Shown here piece by piece: positions 45,965-57,000 of a stretch of 64,000 nucleotides of DNA. A program made the translations under genes and the position numbers. The stretch spans positions 6,928,499 through 6,992,498 of the forward strand of contig OZ020250.1 in assembly GCA_963971285.1 (NCBI GenBank). The letters are read 5' to 3'. The notes under the pieces are model-generated. The model ran no database searches and had not been told where the DNA came from. It was given only the letters and a program-made list of their open reading frames with translations. The DNA comes from Astropecten irregularis (taxonomy: Eukaryota > Echinodermata > Asteroidea > Paxillosida > Astropectinidae). Every line of letters begins with the position of its first letter. Position 1 is the first letter of the stretch.

Positions 45965-46376
45965 TTATGCTACAGTGTGTCTAGTTTGGTTGAATTAGGC
46001 CTACTATGTTGATGAATCCTTTCGTGGGCGTGTGTTTAATAAATATTGAACCGAATTAAGCATCAAATCTGTCCAACGACGAATCTATTTGCTTTGCTTG
46101 CCGTTTCTGCCTGTTTCTTTTTTCTTCTTTGAAATCTGCATGACAATATAGAGTTTAATATTTAATATTCATGAATATAGAGTTCATGTTAATGTTTCAA
46201 ACTACAAAATCCTTGAATATGTTGGATCGAGTACGCCACTACCGACCAGCAAGACTTCTGGGGTAGTTAGCTTGTGGGGTTCTTAACAGTACTTGTGTAG
46301 TAAATTTGTACATCCAGGTAATGCTGCCCCTGTAAACGTTGAAGTGCGCCCTCTTGTGGTGAGATTGGGAGGTCAA

Positions 46377-46457
46377 TAGTCTGGTTCCCTGCCCAAAGAT
46401 TCCCTGACGATTTGACAGACAATAGTCGGGAGCTTTTTTGGTCCGGGAACCAGACTA
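46377..46457. mobile_element. Tiny palindromic MITE
   Basis: 81 bp with perfect 13-bp inverted ends, TAGTCTGGTTCCC and GGGAACCAGACTA. The terminal TA could be a target duplication as in mariner-like elements. It is non-coding. Confidence 0.55.
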
Positions 46458-46729
46458 GGAGGCATGTAAAAGTGTTCTATAAATAGCATCCATCTTTGTG
46501 TCTCGTGTTAAATGATTGAACCCGAAAATATTACAACTTGTAAGGTTCATCTTAGCATATACTTGCTCAAAGCACTAGTGGGGTCTTGACCAAACTTTCT
46601 GGGGTGGTGTTTGTATAATATTATTTTGGGGTGGAATGTCCACAATTGATAGGTATGAAATGGTCCATATTTTTGTAGGGTGCATCATCCCATGTGATAT
46701 CCATCAGTAGGTCACGGTGCTCAACCAAA
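46458..46729. other. Non-coding spacer left of the tandem array
   Basis: No gene was recognised. It lies immediately before the duplicated 3'-end segment of the recombinase gene. Confidence 0.4.
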
Positions 46730-46795
46730 ATTGCTGAAAGTCTTTTCAGGTATTTATTTTGCCAAACAGGGGACCCCGGAAAGAAGAGGGAAACT
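46730..46795 (-). repeat. Duplicate of the recombinase gene 3' end
   Basis: Matches 50,776-50,842 ('attgctgaaagtctt', 'caggt', 'tttattttgccaaacagggg') in the same orientation. That segment sits directly after the stop codon of the recombinase gene and includes its AATAAA. The two copies bracket the tandem array. Confidence 0.75.
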
Positions 46796-47642
46796 GCTTG
46801 CACTAAAACATGTCAGAATTTATTTATGAATGATTGATTTCAAGTACTAAAATAACGACAATTCTCAGTCAAAGCATTTTTGAGTGAACTCCAAAACACA
46901 ATCAGTAAGTTTATTTGTTTACATACACAAATAAGTAGCATCTACTTCACCCTTGTTAAATAGGTGTTGTTATTAACAGCCATTAAGTCTCATCCAAAGC
47001 TTTTTGAATAAACTCCAAACAAAAATATGTAAGTTCTTTATACATACTAATGATTTTTTTGTAAGATAAAAGTACTGCATGACAATTTTTCTATCTACAT
47101 GCCCTGTGGTTAGCAACAAGTCTTACATCTGAGTAGGAGATGAAGTCTCAGCCAAAGCTTTTTTGAATAAACTCCAAACAAAAATATGACAAAATATGTG
47201 ACAATTCTCAGTCAAAGCATTTTTTAGTGAACTCCAAAACACAATCAGTAAGTTTTTTTGTTTACATACGCAAATAAGTAGCACCTACTTCACCCTTGTT
47301 AAGTAGGTGTTGTTATCCACAGTCATTAAGTCTCATCCAAAGCTTTTTGAATAAACTCCAAACAAAAATATGTTTAAAGTACTTAAATAACGACAATTCT
47401 CAGTCAAAGCATTTTTGACTAAACTCCAAAACACAATCAGTAAGATTTTTTGTTTACATACGCAAATAAGTAGCACCTTCTTCACCCTTGTTAAGTAGGT
47501 GTTGTTATCAACAGCCATTAAGTCTCAGCCAAAGCTTTTTTTAATAAACTCCAAACAAAAATATGTAAGTTCTTTATACATACTAATGATAACCTTTTTT
47601 GCAAGATAAAAGTAGCATGACAATTTTTCTATCAACATTCCA

Positions 47643-48090
47643 CTGTTATTAAAAGATGAGGATGCACAATAGGTGGGATATGGTCCCAAAAGCGTTCATC
47701 TGGCTGGGATTCTCAAAAAAATTGGCCAGACCAAATTATTCAGAGGGGTCTCTAAAAAATCCTTGCATTTCTGTTCAATGCTAGTAACTGCCTGCTCCTA
47801 TTCAACAGGTCCTTCACCTAGGACACACGTGTAATGTTCATCACGAACATTACAAAGGGATGGTGAGGCATTTTGTTGGGAAGAAACTCTCTGAGATACA
47901 GTTTGCAGGTATGATATTTGCACAAGTGTAAGTGGATAATTCAACTCATGGAGATTGCTCACATCTTGTGAGGGTGCTGCATCTGCTGTATTATTTACAG
48001 TTTACTATATTTTGGAATTATCTGCATATTTTAAGTTATTTCAGTATAGATTGTGTCAAACTATAAAATGTACTCACAAGAAGTAGCACA
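47643..48090 (+). pseudogene. Inverted mini-copy 1 of the recombinase catalytic exon
   Basis: Plus-strand copy of 52,205-52,731 (intron, exon E, intron). The acceptor CAACAG and donor GTATGA are kept. Relative to exon E two segments are missing, 36 and 60 nt, both in frame. The product still reads LGHTCNVHHEHY, holding the catalytic His and Tyr. It lies within the tandem array, opposite to its source gene. Confidence 0.85.
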
Positions 48091-49319
48091 TGAACAGCCA
48101 TTAAGTCTCATAGCTTTTTGAATAAACTCCAAACAAAAATATGACAAAATATGTAACAATTCTCAGTCAAAGCATTTTTGAGTGAACTCCAAAACACAAT
48201 CAGTAATTTTAATTGTTTACATACACAAATAAGTAGCATCTACTTCACCCTTGTTAAGTAGGAGTTGTTATCCACAGCCATTAAGTCTCATCCAAAGCTT
48301 TTTTGAATAAACTCCAAACAAAAATATGTAAGTTCTTTATACATACTAATGATAACCTTTTTTTTGTAAGATAAAAGTACTGCATGACACTTTTTCTATC
48401 AACATGCCCTGTGGTTAGCAACAAGTCTTACATCTGAGTAGGAGATAAAGTCTCAGCCAAAGCTTTTTTGAATAAACTCCAAACAAAAATATGACAAAAT
48501 ATGTGACAATTCTCAGTCAAAGCATTTTTGACTAAACTCCAAAACACAATCAGTAAGTTTTTTTGTTTACATACGCAAATAAGTAGCACCTTCTTCACCC
48601 TTACTTACTAAGTAGGTGTTGTTATTAACAGCCATAAAGTCTCATCCAAAGCTTTTTGAATAAACTCCAAACAAAAATATGACAAAATATGTGACAATTC
48701 TCAGTCAAAGCATTTTTTAGTGAACTCCAAAACACAATCAGTAAGTTTTTTTGTTTACATACGCAAATAAGTAGCACCTACTTCACCCTTGTTAAGTAGG
48801 AGTTGTTATCCACAGCCATTAAGTTTCATCCAAAGCTTTTTGAATAAACTCCAAACAAAAATATGTTTAAAGTACTTAAATAACGACAATTCTCAGTCAA
48901 AGCATTTTTGACTAAACTCCAAAACACAATCAGTAAGATTTTTTGTTTACATACGCAAATAAGTAGCACCTTCTTCACCCTTACTAAGTAGGTGTTGTTA
49001 TCAACAGCCATTAAGTCTCAGCCAAAGCTTTTTTGAATAAACTCCAAACAAAAATATGACAAAATATGTGACAATTCTCAGTCAAAGCATTTTTTAGTGA
49101 ACTCCAAAACACAATCAGTAAGTTTTTTTGTTTACATACGCAAATAAGTAGCACCTACTTCACCCTTGTTAAGTAGGAGTTGTTATCCACAGCCATTAAG
49201 TTTCATCCAAAGCTTTTTGAATAAACTCCAAACAAAAATATGTAAGTTCTTTATACATACTAAAGATAACCTTTTTTGCAAGATAAAAGTAGCATGACAA
49301 TTTTTCTATTAACATTCCA

Positions 49320-49768
49320 CTGTTATTAAAAGATGAGGATGCACAATAGGTGGGATATGGTCCCAAAAGCGTTCATCTGGCTGGGATTCTCAAAAAAATT
49401 GGCCAGACCAAATTATTCAGAGGGGTCTCTAAAAAATCCTTGCATTTCTGTTCAATGCTAGTAACTGCCTGCTCTTATTCAACAGGTCCTTCACCTAGGA
49501 CACACGTGTAATGTTCATCACGAACATTACAAAGGGATGGTGAGGCATTTTGTTGGGAAGAAACTCTCTGAGATACAGTTTGCAGGTATGATATTTGCAC
49601 AAGTGTAAGTGGATAATTCAACTCATGGAGATTGCTCACATCTTGTGAGGGTGCTGCATCTGCTGTATTATTTACAGTTTACTATATTTTGGAATTATCT
49701 GCATATTTTAAGTTATTTCAGTATAGATTGTGTCAAACTATAAAATGTACTCACAAGAAGTAGCACAT
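49320..49768 (+). pseudogene. Inverted mini-copy 2 of the recombinase catalytic exon
   Basis: Nearly identical to mini-copy 1, with the same two in-frame deletions and splice sites. It is displaced by about 1,678 bp as part of the array superunit, so it arose by array duplication, not by a second capture. Confidence 0.85.
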
Positions 49769-50799
49769 GAACAGCCATTAAGTCTCATAGCTTTTTGAAT
49801 AAACTCCAAACAAAAATATGACAAAATATGTGACAATTCTCAGTCAAAGCATTTTTGAGTGAACTCCAAAAAACAATCAGTAAGTTTTTTTGTTTACATA
49901 CGCAAATAAGTAGCATCTACTTCACCCTTGTTAAGTAGGTGTTGTTATCCACAGCCATTAAGTCTCATCCAAAGCTTTTTTGAATAAACTCCAAACAAAA
50001 ATATGTAAGTTCTTTATACATACTAATGATAACCTTTTTTTTGTAAGATAAATGTACTGCATGACAATTTTTCTATCAACATGCCCTGTGGTTAGCAACA
50101 AGTCTTACATCTGAGTAGGAGATGAAGTCTCAGCCAAAGCTTTTTTGAATAAACTCCAAACAAAAATATGACAAAATATGTGACAATTCTCAGTCAAAGC
50201 ATTTTTGAGTGAACTCCAAAACACAATCAGTAAGTTTTTTTGTTTACATACGCAAATAAGTAGCATCTACTTCACCCTTGTTAAGTAGGAGTTGTTATCC
50301 ACAGTCATTAAGTCTCATCCAAAGCTTTTTGAATAAACTCCAAACAAAAATATGTTTAAAGTACTTAAATAACGACAATTCTCAGTCAAAGCATTTTTGA
50401 CTAAACTCCAAAACACAATCTGTAAGTTTATTTGTTTACATACGCAAATAAGTAGCACCTTCTTCACCCTTACTTACTAGGAAGGTGTTGTTATCAACAG
50501 CCATTAAGTCTCATCCAAAGCTTTTTTGAATAAACTCCAAACAAAAATATGACAAAATATGTGACAATTCTCAGTCAAAGCATTTTTTAGTGAACTCCAA
50601 AACACAATCAGTAAGTTTTTTTGTTTACATACGCAAATAAGTAGCATCTACTTCACCCTTGTTAAGTAGGTGTTGTTATTAACAGCCATGAAGTCTCAGC
50701 CAAAGCTTTTTGAATAAACTCCAAACAAAAATATGTAAGTTGTTTATACAAACTAATGATAACCAGAATACACTTAATTGCTGAAAGTCTTTACAGGTT

Positions 50800-50805
50800 T
50801 TTATT
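50800..50805 (-). other. Polyadenylation signal AATAAA, recombinase gene
   Basis: AATAAA on the minus strand about 48 nt after the stop codon at 50,853, inside the segment duplicated at 46,730-46,795. Confidence 0.55.
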
Positions 50806-50852
50806 TTGCCAAACAGGGGACCCCAGAAACAAAGAGGGAAACTTTTTCCGGG

Positions 50853-51091
50853 TTACTTTTTAAGTTTTTGGATCATGTTGTTTACTTTTTTCTTTATGTT
50901 GTCTCGTGTCCGCTTGCAGATCGACCCCCCTTTTTGTTGACTTAACTCAATGGCTTTCATGCAGTCTGCCTGCCGAGGGCACTCGCCTGTCCTAAAAAAG
51001 TTCCTGAAAATAACCTTCAGCTCCTTCTCCTCAGCTGGTGTCCATCGCTGACTTCTACTATGCTTTGGTTTCTTTCTTTTCTTTGGACACA
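50853..51091 (-). CDS. Recombinase exon G (terminal, Myb/SANT-like)
   Basis: Acceptor TTTTCAG, phase 1 entry, TAA stop. It encodes about 79 residues that begin with a run of Lys/Arg (KKRKKPKHSR), a likely nuclear-localisation signal. RWTPAEEKELKVIFRNFF and C-terminal RTRDNIKKKVNNM follow, a pattern common at the end of this recombinase family. Confidence 0.8.
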
Positions 51092-54000
51092 CTGAAAAGT
51101 AAAATACAGATAAAAACTGCGGAACCCTGTACTCTTTTTGTCAGAGGAAGTTGAACTGCCAGTCAAAATAGCCCACAAAACTGAACCCCATTCAATCAAC
51201 ATGGTTCAAGTGTTTTCTTTTTGCATGTGTGCCACTGGACACTTCATAGCCATCAACGTTCAAATGTCAGATAACATGTGAAAATGGGTTGGTATCAGTT
51301 GCCATTTGAAAAATTCATAAGTTGCAAGAGTAGAACAATTTGAACTTGTTCTTCCCGACCTGCAGGAATCAACAAAGTCCACCTGTGTGGGAGCTCATTG
51401 TGAGGTGCATCACGTGTGGTAGCTGGCACACATGTTACTGTCAGCCAATCAGTGTGTGGCAAAATCATGCCATACAGCTTATTCCACAGCCGTTGAATGA
51501 TTTTTAAAGTTTTATGACCTGATCATGACTTTTCTGCTTAATGGATATGGTTCCACTGCAGGGCAACCGAATTGCAGGTTGACCTGAGGGCACCTTTCAG
51601 TCTCATGGTAATGAGTGGTTAGTGCCCCGGGGCCTCAACAGCCTGTGTGTAAAGTGAATTTACATGTACAGGTCTGACTAAAAATCAGAAGTATTGTTAG
51701 CTGCACTTATCTGAACACACACCAGCTAGGGGTCAACCAGTTAAATAAGTGTTACCACAATTACCTCCAGTTTCTTCCCATGAGTCATCGTCCTCTTGTA
51801 TTTTGTCATATAGGTCTGGCATGACATCTCCAACGTTTGTAGGGTGATCAGGCCTGGGGTCCTCTAAAGGCCACCTGGGGTTCTCTGTAGAGCACTTGGG
51901 GTCCCCTGTAGGGCACTTGGGGTACTCCGAAGAGCTTGACTGGGGAGTGTTCCGACAGATAATATCTAAAACAAAAATAATGTGGTAAAGATATAAATCA
52001 TAACATGTAACTAAACTGTTGGTACTTGTCTTGGTAAAGGACATGTATGCCTTAAATGGCATCAAAGCACATTATACCGGTAAATAAAAACACATTAACT
52101 GCATCTTCAGATGAACACACTTAAAATACTATTCCTGATATGACAAGGTGAAAGCCATTTCAATTTGGAAAATCAATCAAACTGCAATTCACCCCTACTT
52201 CATGTGAGTACATTTTATAGTTTGACACAATCTATACTGAAATAACTTAAAATATGCAGATAATTCCAAAATATAGTAAACTGTAAATAATACAGCAGAT
52301 GCAGCACCCTCACAAGATGTGAGCAATCTCCATGAGTTGAATTATCCACTTACACTTGTGCAAATATCATACCTGCAAACTGTATCTCCGACAGTTTCTT
52401 CCCCACAAAATGCCTCACCATCCCTTTGTCTTGCATTAGAAGAACCTTGGCCACCTCAATTCGCTCAATAACATCAGAGCGAGCACGGTAATGTTCGAGA
52501 TGAACATTACACGTGTGTCCTAGGTGATCACACACCCAGCTCAATTCTGATGGCTTGAGATTAAGGACCTGTTGAATAGGAGCAGGCAGTTACTAGCATT
52601 GAACAGAAATGCAAGGATTTTTTAGAGACCACTCTGAATAAATTGGTCTCGCCAATTTTTTGAGAAATCCCAGCCAGCCAGCTTTTGGGACCATATCCCA
52701 CCTATTGTGCATCCTCATCTTTTAATAACAGAGGGTTACCTACAATACCAGCAAGTAAAGTTTGGATTCTTGAAGGCCTAGCCCAGCTAGTGGTAAGAGG
52801 AATGCAAACAGGGCAGATTGATGAGCTGTAAGTACCAGGTTAACACTAATAAGATTACAATAGCCCCTAAACCCGGGCCTCGGCTAGCCCCAATAGTGTG
52901 GCACAAATTTTCGCTCAAGCCGCTCCATCCTTAGCCACACATCCAGCCGCCTAATTTAGGAGGGATATGTTCGGCTCTGGTGCGCACCCTCTTGTCATTA
53001 TATTGCGCACACTTTATTGAATACACAGATGTTCCTTAGTCTCCCATCTTCCCAATGATATATTATTCGAATGATTTCAATCTTGTCTTCATCTATTTTT
53101 TTGGTCATTCTTACCTTTACACGTAATTTTCGCACTGGTGCTACACGATCGTCGCCATTTTGAATTGATATCCTTCGGCAAGGCCTGGTCGAGCTTCTTA
53201 GACCAAGCCTGATTACAGTTTTTTATATGCTACCATACATACTGTTCGGTCATGAATTCCCAAATCAATGTCACAAAACACCAATTGCAATCAAATACTG
53301 TGTCAAAAATGTCTCACTATTTGTTTCTATTAGAGAATATCATTATGAATCAATACACTTCATAAACTTTAAGAAGACTTTGGCCATCAATAATGGTTTT
53401 GGTGGGACAACAATCATTCTTATAATTACCTAAACATTGATTATTAAGATTTGATTATGTGGTACATGTACATGCTGCTTCACTGGATTGAATCAGTCAG
53501 CCAACCCCAGCAAGCTTGGGCTGTCTGCACTATTATCGCTTGAGTAAGCCTGCGAATCTTTTCCCATGGGCTCTGAAGCACTGATATGAGTATTCATGAC
53601 GTGCTTCATATAACACGTCGGTAAAGGGGAAACAATCTCTCCCACTGAACTAAACATTCATGTAAACAACAAAGCCTATACTTGCCTGTGTAACTGTTGC
53701 CATGTATTTCCGGAGATTAATACTGGTAATCTTCTGTGGCTGTTTCAGGCCTGCATTGCTGCAAATGGTTGTTAGGCTCTCATAGCCTCTTATAACTCCA
53801 AGGCCACCTGAATTTGTGAACATTTTTCAAAAGCACCAGTGTAATTAACTTTTAGAACAATATATATATTTAGTTATGAAGCACATTTGTTAAAATTTTG
53901 GTTGTGACATTTAAAATTTGCCACAGATATCTTAAGGAAAGGATAAACAATGCTGTTGTATGTTGTAGGAAGGCCAAAAATAGAAAGTTCACAAGTGATT

Positions 54001-57000
54001 TCAGATTTTGATTAAGACTGGTAGAGAATTACATCTATTAATAATGACAGGCAGGTCTTTAAAACTTTTATCTAATTTAATATTATTAAAAAAAAATACC
54101 CAACCAACTCAAGAAAAGTTTGTAGGGCTTGAGACGCCTTATGGCATGGATTGGAGAGTGCTTACAGCATGATTTTCAAAATACACTTACGGGTAGAAGC
54201 AAATACATATACATTGTTTGGGTTAACTCCTGCCTCGCATCGAACAGATGGATCAGTCAAATACTCCAGAAGGCCTTGGGTCTCTTGTGGAACAATGATT
54301 GGCACACCCTTTCCATTCTGAAATCATAAAGGCAGGTTCTATGAATTAAAGGCACTGGAGTAAACAACAGCATTTTTTTCTAACCCTGTTGACAAACACT
54401 TTGAAAGAAGTAGCACCCAAAATCATAGCCTTCAAATACGGTAAGCAATAAACAAGTATTTGAACTTTAAATCACAATCAGGGCTCGTTGTTACCAACTA
54501 ACCTGGCGGTCATTGTCTAGTAAAACCCGCAATGGGCTAGTAAAACACACCACTTTGTTAGCCCAGCGACTAGTAAAAAATGTAGCTCACAGTTTTCACC
54601 CTTTTTCAGCAACGTGTGCAGGCACGTTAACATAACCAGCAGCAGAGTGGGACACTGAAGGAAACAGAACCTGTTCTCCCAAATATAACACCTGGTCTGA
54701 CAACTACAAGACTGCTGTGTTGCGTCATAATTAATCTTGTGTTAAATTTAGTAAGGGATAGTAAAACTTCCTGCACGCTAGTAAAAAACTTCATTTTGTA
54801 ACCCTTTAGCGCGAGGCCTGCTGAATGTTCAATGCTGCCGTTTGAAGATGACGTGTGACCAATTTTGTCCAACTGAACTGGACAGTCATTGCACCATAGA
54901 GGGATGTTGGAGTTTGGGGAGAATTGTGGAGGGCTTTTTGATATACACCACCAATCTCAATGGACCATTCCAGCTTAGCTCTTAAGCCCCGCCCATGTGT
55001 GTGTTTTACATACCGCATGTGACCGAGTTTGACCGAGTCACCTGATTAAAAGGCGTCATCCAATTGGTCAATGTGCACAGTTTCAATGAATGACAGGCCG
55101 GAAGGGTCCACTGAGCCCTGCACACAGTTTACAACATTCCTCTCCGCCCCGAAAAATCCAAACCATGATTCAATTAGCTCTGATTTCATCGGCTGACAAA
55201 AGAGCATAAAGAGAGAAAATCACACCAAAGTACTTACTTTGCCTCGTGTGATTATCACCTCCTGTGATTGCAACAGGTGCTGTTCGAACTCTGTGAGCTC
55301 TCTCGTCATTTCTCGATCTATGTCACTTGACCCTTGCTTGCGCCCAGCATATGATGCACACCTGCAACATCAATGTAGGTTATTAAAAATCCAAAGCCAG
55401 AAACGCTAAACGTGACATAAACATGTAGCAAGTTTTTTCCATAGTTTTGGGGGCATCTGAAACACTGGGGGCAGTGTTATCTGAAACACCATCTTTGAAG
55501 TACTATTAAGCCAGTGAATAGACAAATATGACATTGGCCTGATCTGAGCCCTTTCCAGGTTGAAATCCAGGCTCTCAGTGCTAAACAAGTGGAGTGCTAT
55601 TCAACACATTTATTTGTGTATGAATAAATCATGTTCAGCTTGCTTACACTGCACAAAGATTCTGGTTTTCAAACTTGGAAATGTGCAGATCTGTACTAAT
55701 ATCATGGATTTGGGATTAGTCTATTAGCTAAAGCATAGGAAAGCTAGAATACTAACCGCATTGCTAGACTGTTCATAACGTTGTGGTACATGTTTTTGAT
55801 ATAGGAACAAACAGATAATACATAACTGCAAAGGCTATGACTGGATTAAAAAATAGGAAATTGCAGTGTTTGTCCTTTTTATGCCTTGAATAAATCCCTA
55901 TTTAGAAGGATTTCTGCAATGGAAGCATACTGATTATATATTTAATTGATTCTACACAATACAAATTAATGGCAATTCACTGAGACTCTCATTTTTTTTT
56001 TTTTTTAATAGCTTACCTTAAGGCTTGTATTTCACCACATCGTCGCCTGTTATAAACTATGAGCTTGGTCTCTGCAAGGATCACAGCTGCTCTGAAGTTT
56101 GATGCAGACCTGTCATTGAGATCGAAGGACTCAGTCTCCTGCTTAAGGGAATCATTGAGCTTGACCAGATCTTCAGGCAGTGGTAGTTTCTGTTCAATCT
56201 CAAACTGCTTTTCTGCCAAGTTAATTCGAGCCAACTTTGTGACTTTGTTGCCCCATTCACTTGACATCAACTGCATGAAGTCTCTACATTCCTCCTTTGT
56301 GTTCTGATCCCTACTTCTGATGGCCAACCCCAACTTGATACTACACAAACGCTTCAACTCAAAGCCCAACTTTATTGCATTTGATGGTGCCTTTAGGTCA
56401 TCAATGTCCTCCATATCTTGGTATGCCGTCCTCAGAGCTGCACTGACACACTTATCAAAATGTTGAGGTCTGATAAAGTCCCACATGAAACTGTCAGAAC
56501 TAGAGCCTTTTGTCTGCTCAGCTGGTGCGTTTCGAAGTTGAAGCAGCATGTTGGTCACAAGTCTCATTATCCCACTGGTATAGCTCCCACGCATTAGACG
56601 ATTGCCTACGTTTCGTTGCATACTCTGATTACCCAGGCAAACAATGAGGGGATCCTCTCTTGCCAGCAAGCCAACCTCATCAAAATGCATGATGGTGAAG
56701 ACTTCCTTCAGCAGTTGTGGACTAGCTTTTTCACTGATCCTCCCAGACAATACCATAGATTGTGTCAATAAGGCTCCTGTGGTCTCAAAACCATTACCGG
56801 TACGTGCAGGACAGTTGTGTCGAGCAATCATTTTAAAGATCAACCATTCAAAGCATTTAGGACATGGTCCGTATTTCGCAATATCAAAACAGCCGGACTG
56901 AAACCTCCTCGCGATGACAATTCTACCTTTTCCCTTATCAAGCACTCCCAAGTTGTGCATGTGGTCACCCTGGTAACGCAAAAGAGTTATTTTTCTCTTT

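Larger units (their letters stand above)
33110..46230. repeat. Segmental duplication, copy B
   Basis: Collinear copy of 7,090-19,270. All eleven body exons, their splice sites and the intronic MITE, poly-G and gag-pro remnant are retained. Copy-specific features are a Harbinger-like MITE (40,732-41,026) and a LINE fragment (45,745-45,964), both absent at the matching copy A sites, and about 480 bp of different sequence around 35.15-35.63 kb where copy A has the SINE. Confidence 0.9.
46855..50760. repeat. Higher-order tandem array with captured exon fragments
   Basis: Built from two related ~95-bp half-units. One carries 'tctcagtcaaagcattttt' and 'aactccaaaacacaatcag'; the other carries 'tccaaagctttttgaataaa' and 'ctccaaacaaaaatatg'. 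Together they make ~185-bp dimers. About a dozen of the first kind and more of the second are present. An extra module ('taagttctttatacatac' to 'gagtaggagatgaagtctcag') is interspersed. A superunit of about 1,678 bp is repeated and includes the captured exon fragment at 47,643 and 49,320. Confidence 0.85.

Noticed and set aside
47333..47518. 61-residue minus-strand frames repeated at 48,826-49,011
   Set aside because: They lie in tandem-array units, with no splice context and no family likeness. The similarity comes from the array.
46855..50760. CRISPR-like regular repeats
   Set aside because: The 'spacers' are themselves repeated and the units are ~95/185 bp tandem copies in eukaryotic sequence. 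There are no cas genes.
54481..54800. Possible MITE with 'ctagtaaaa' repeats in a recombinase intron
   Set aside because: The repeated word is clear, but no consistent ends or target duplication could be found.
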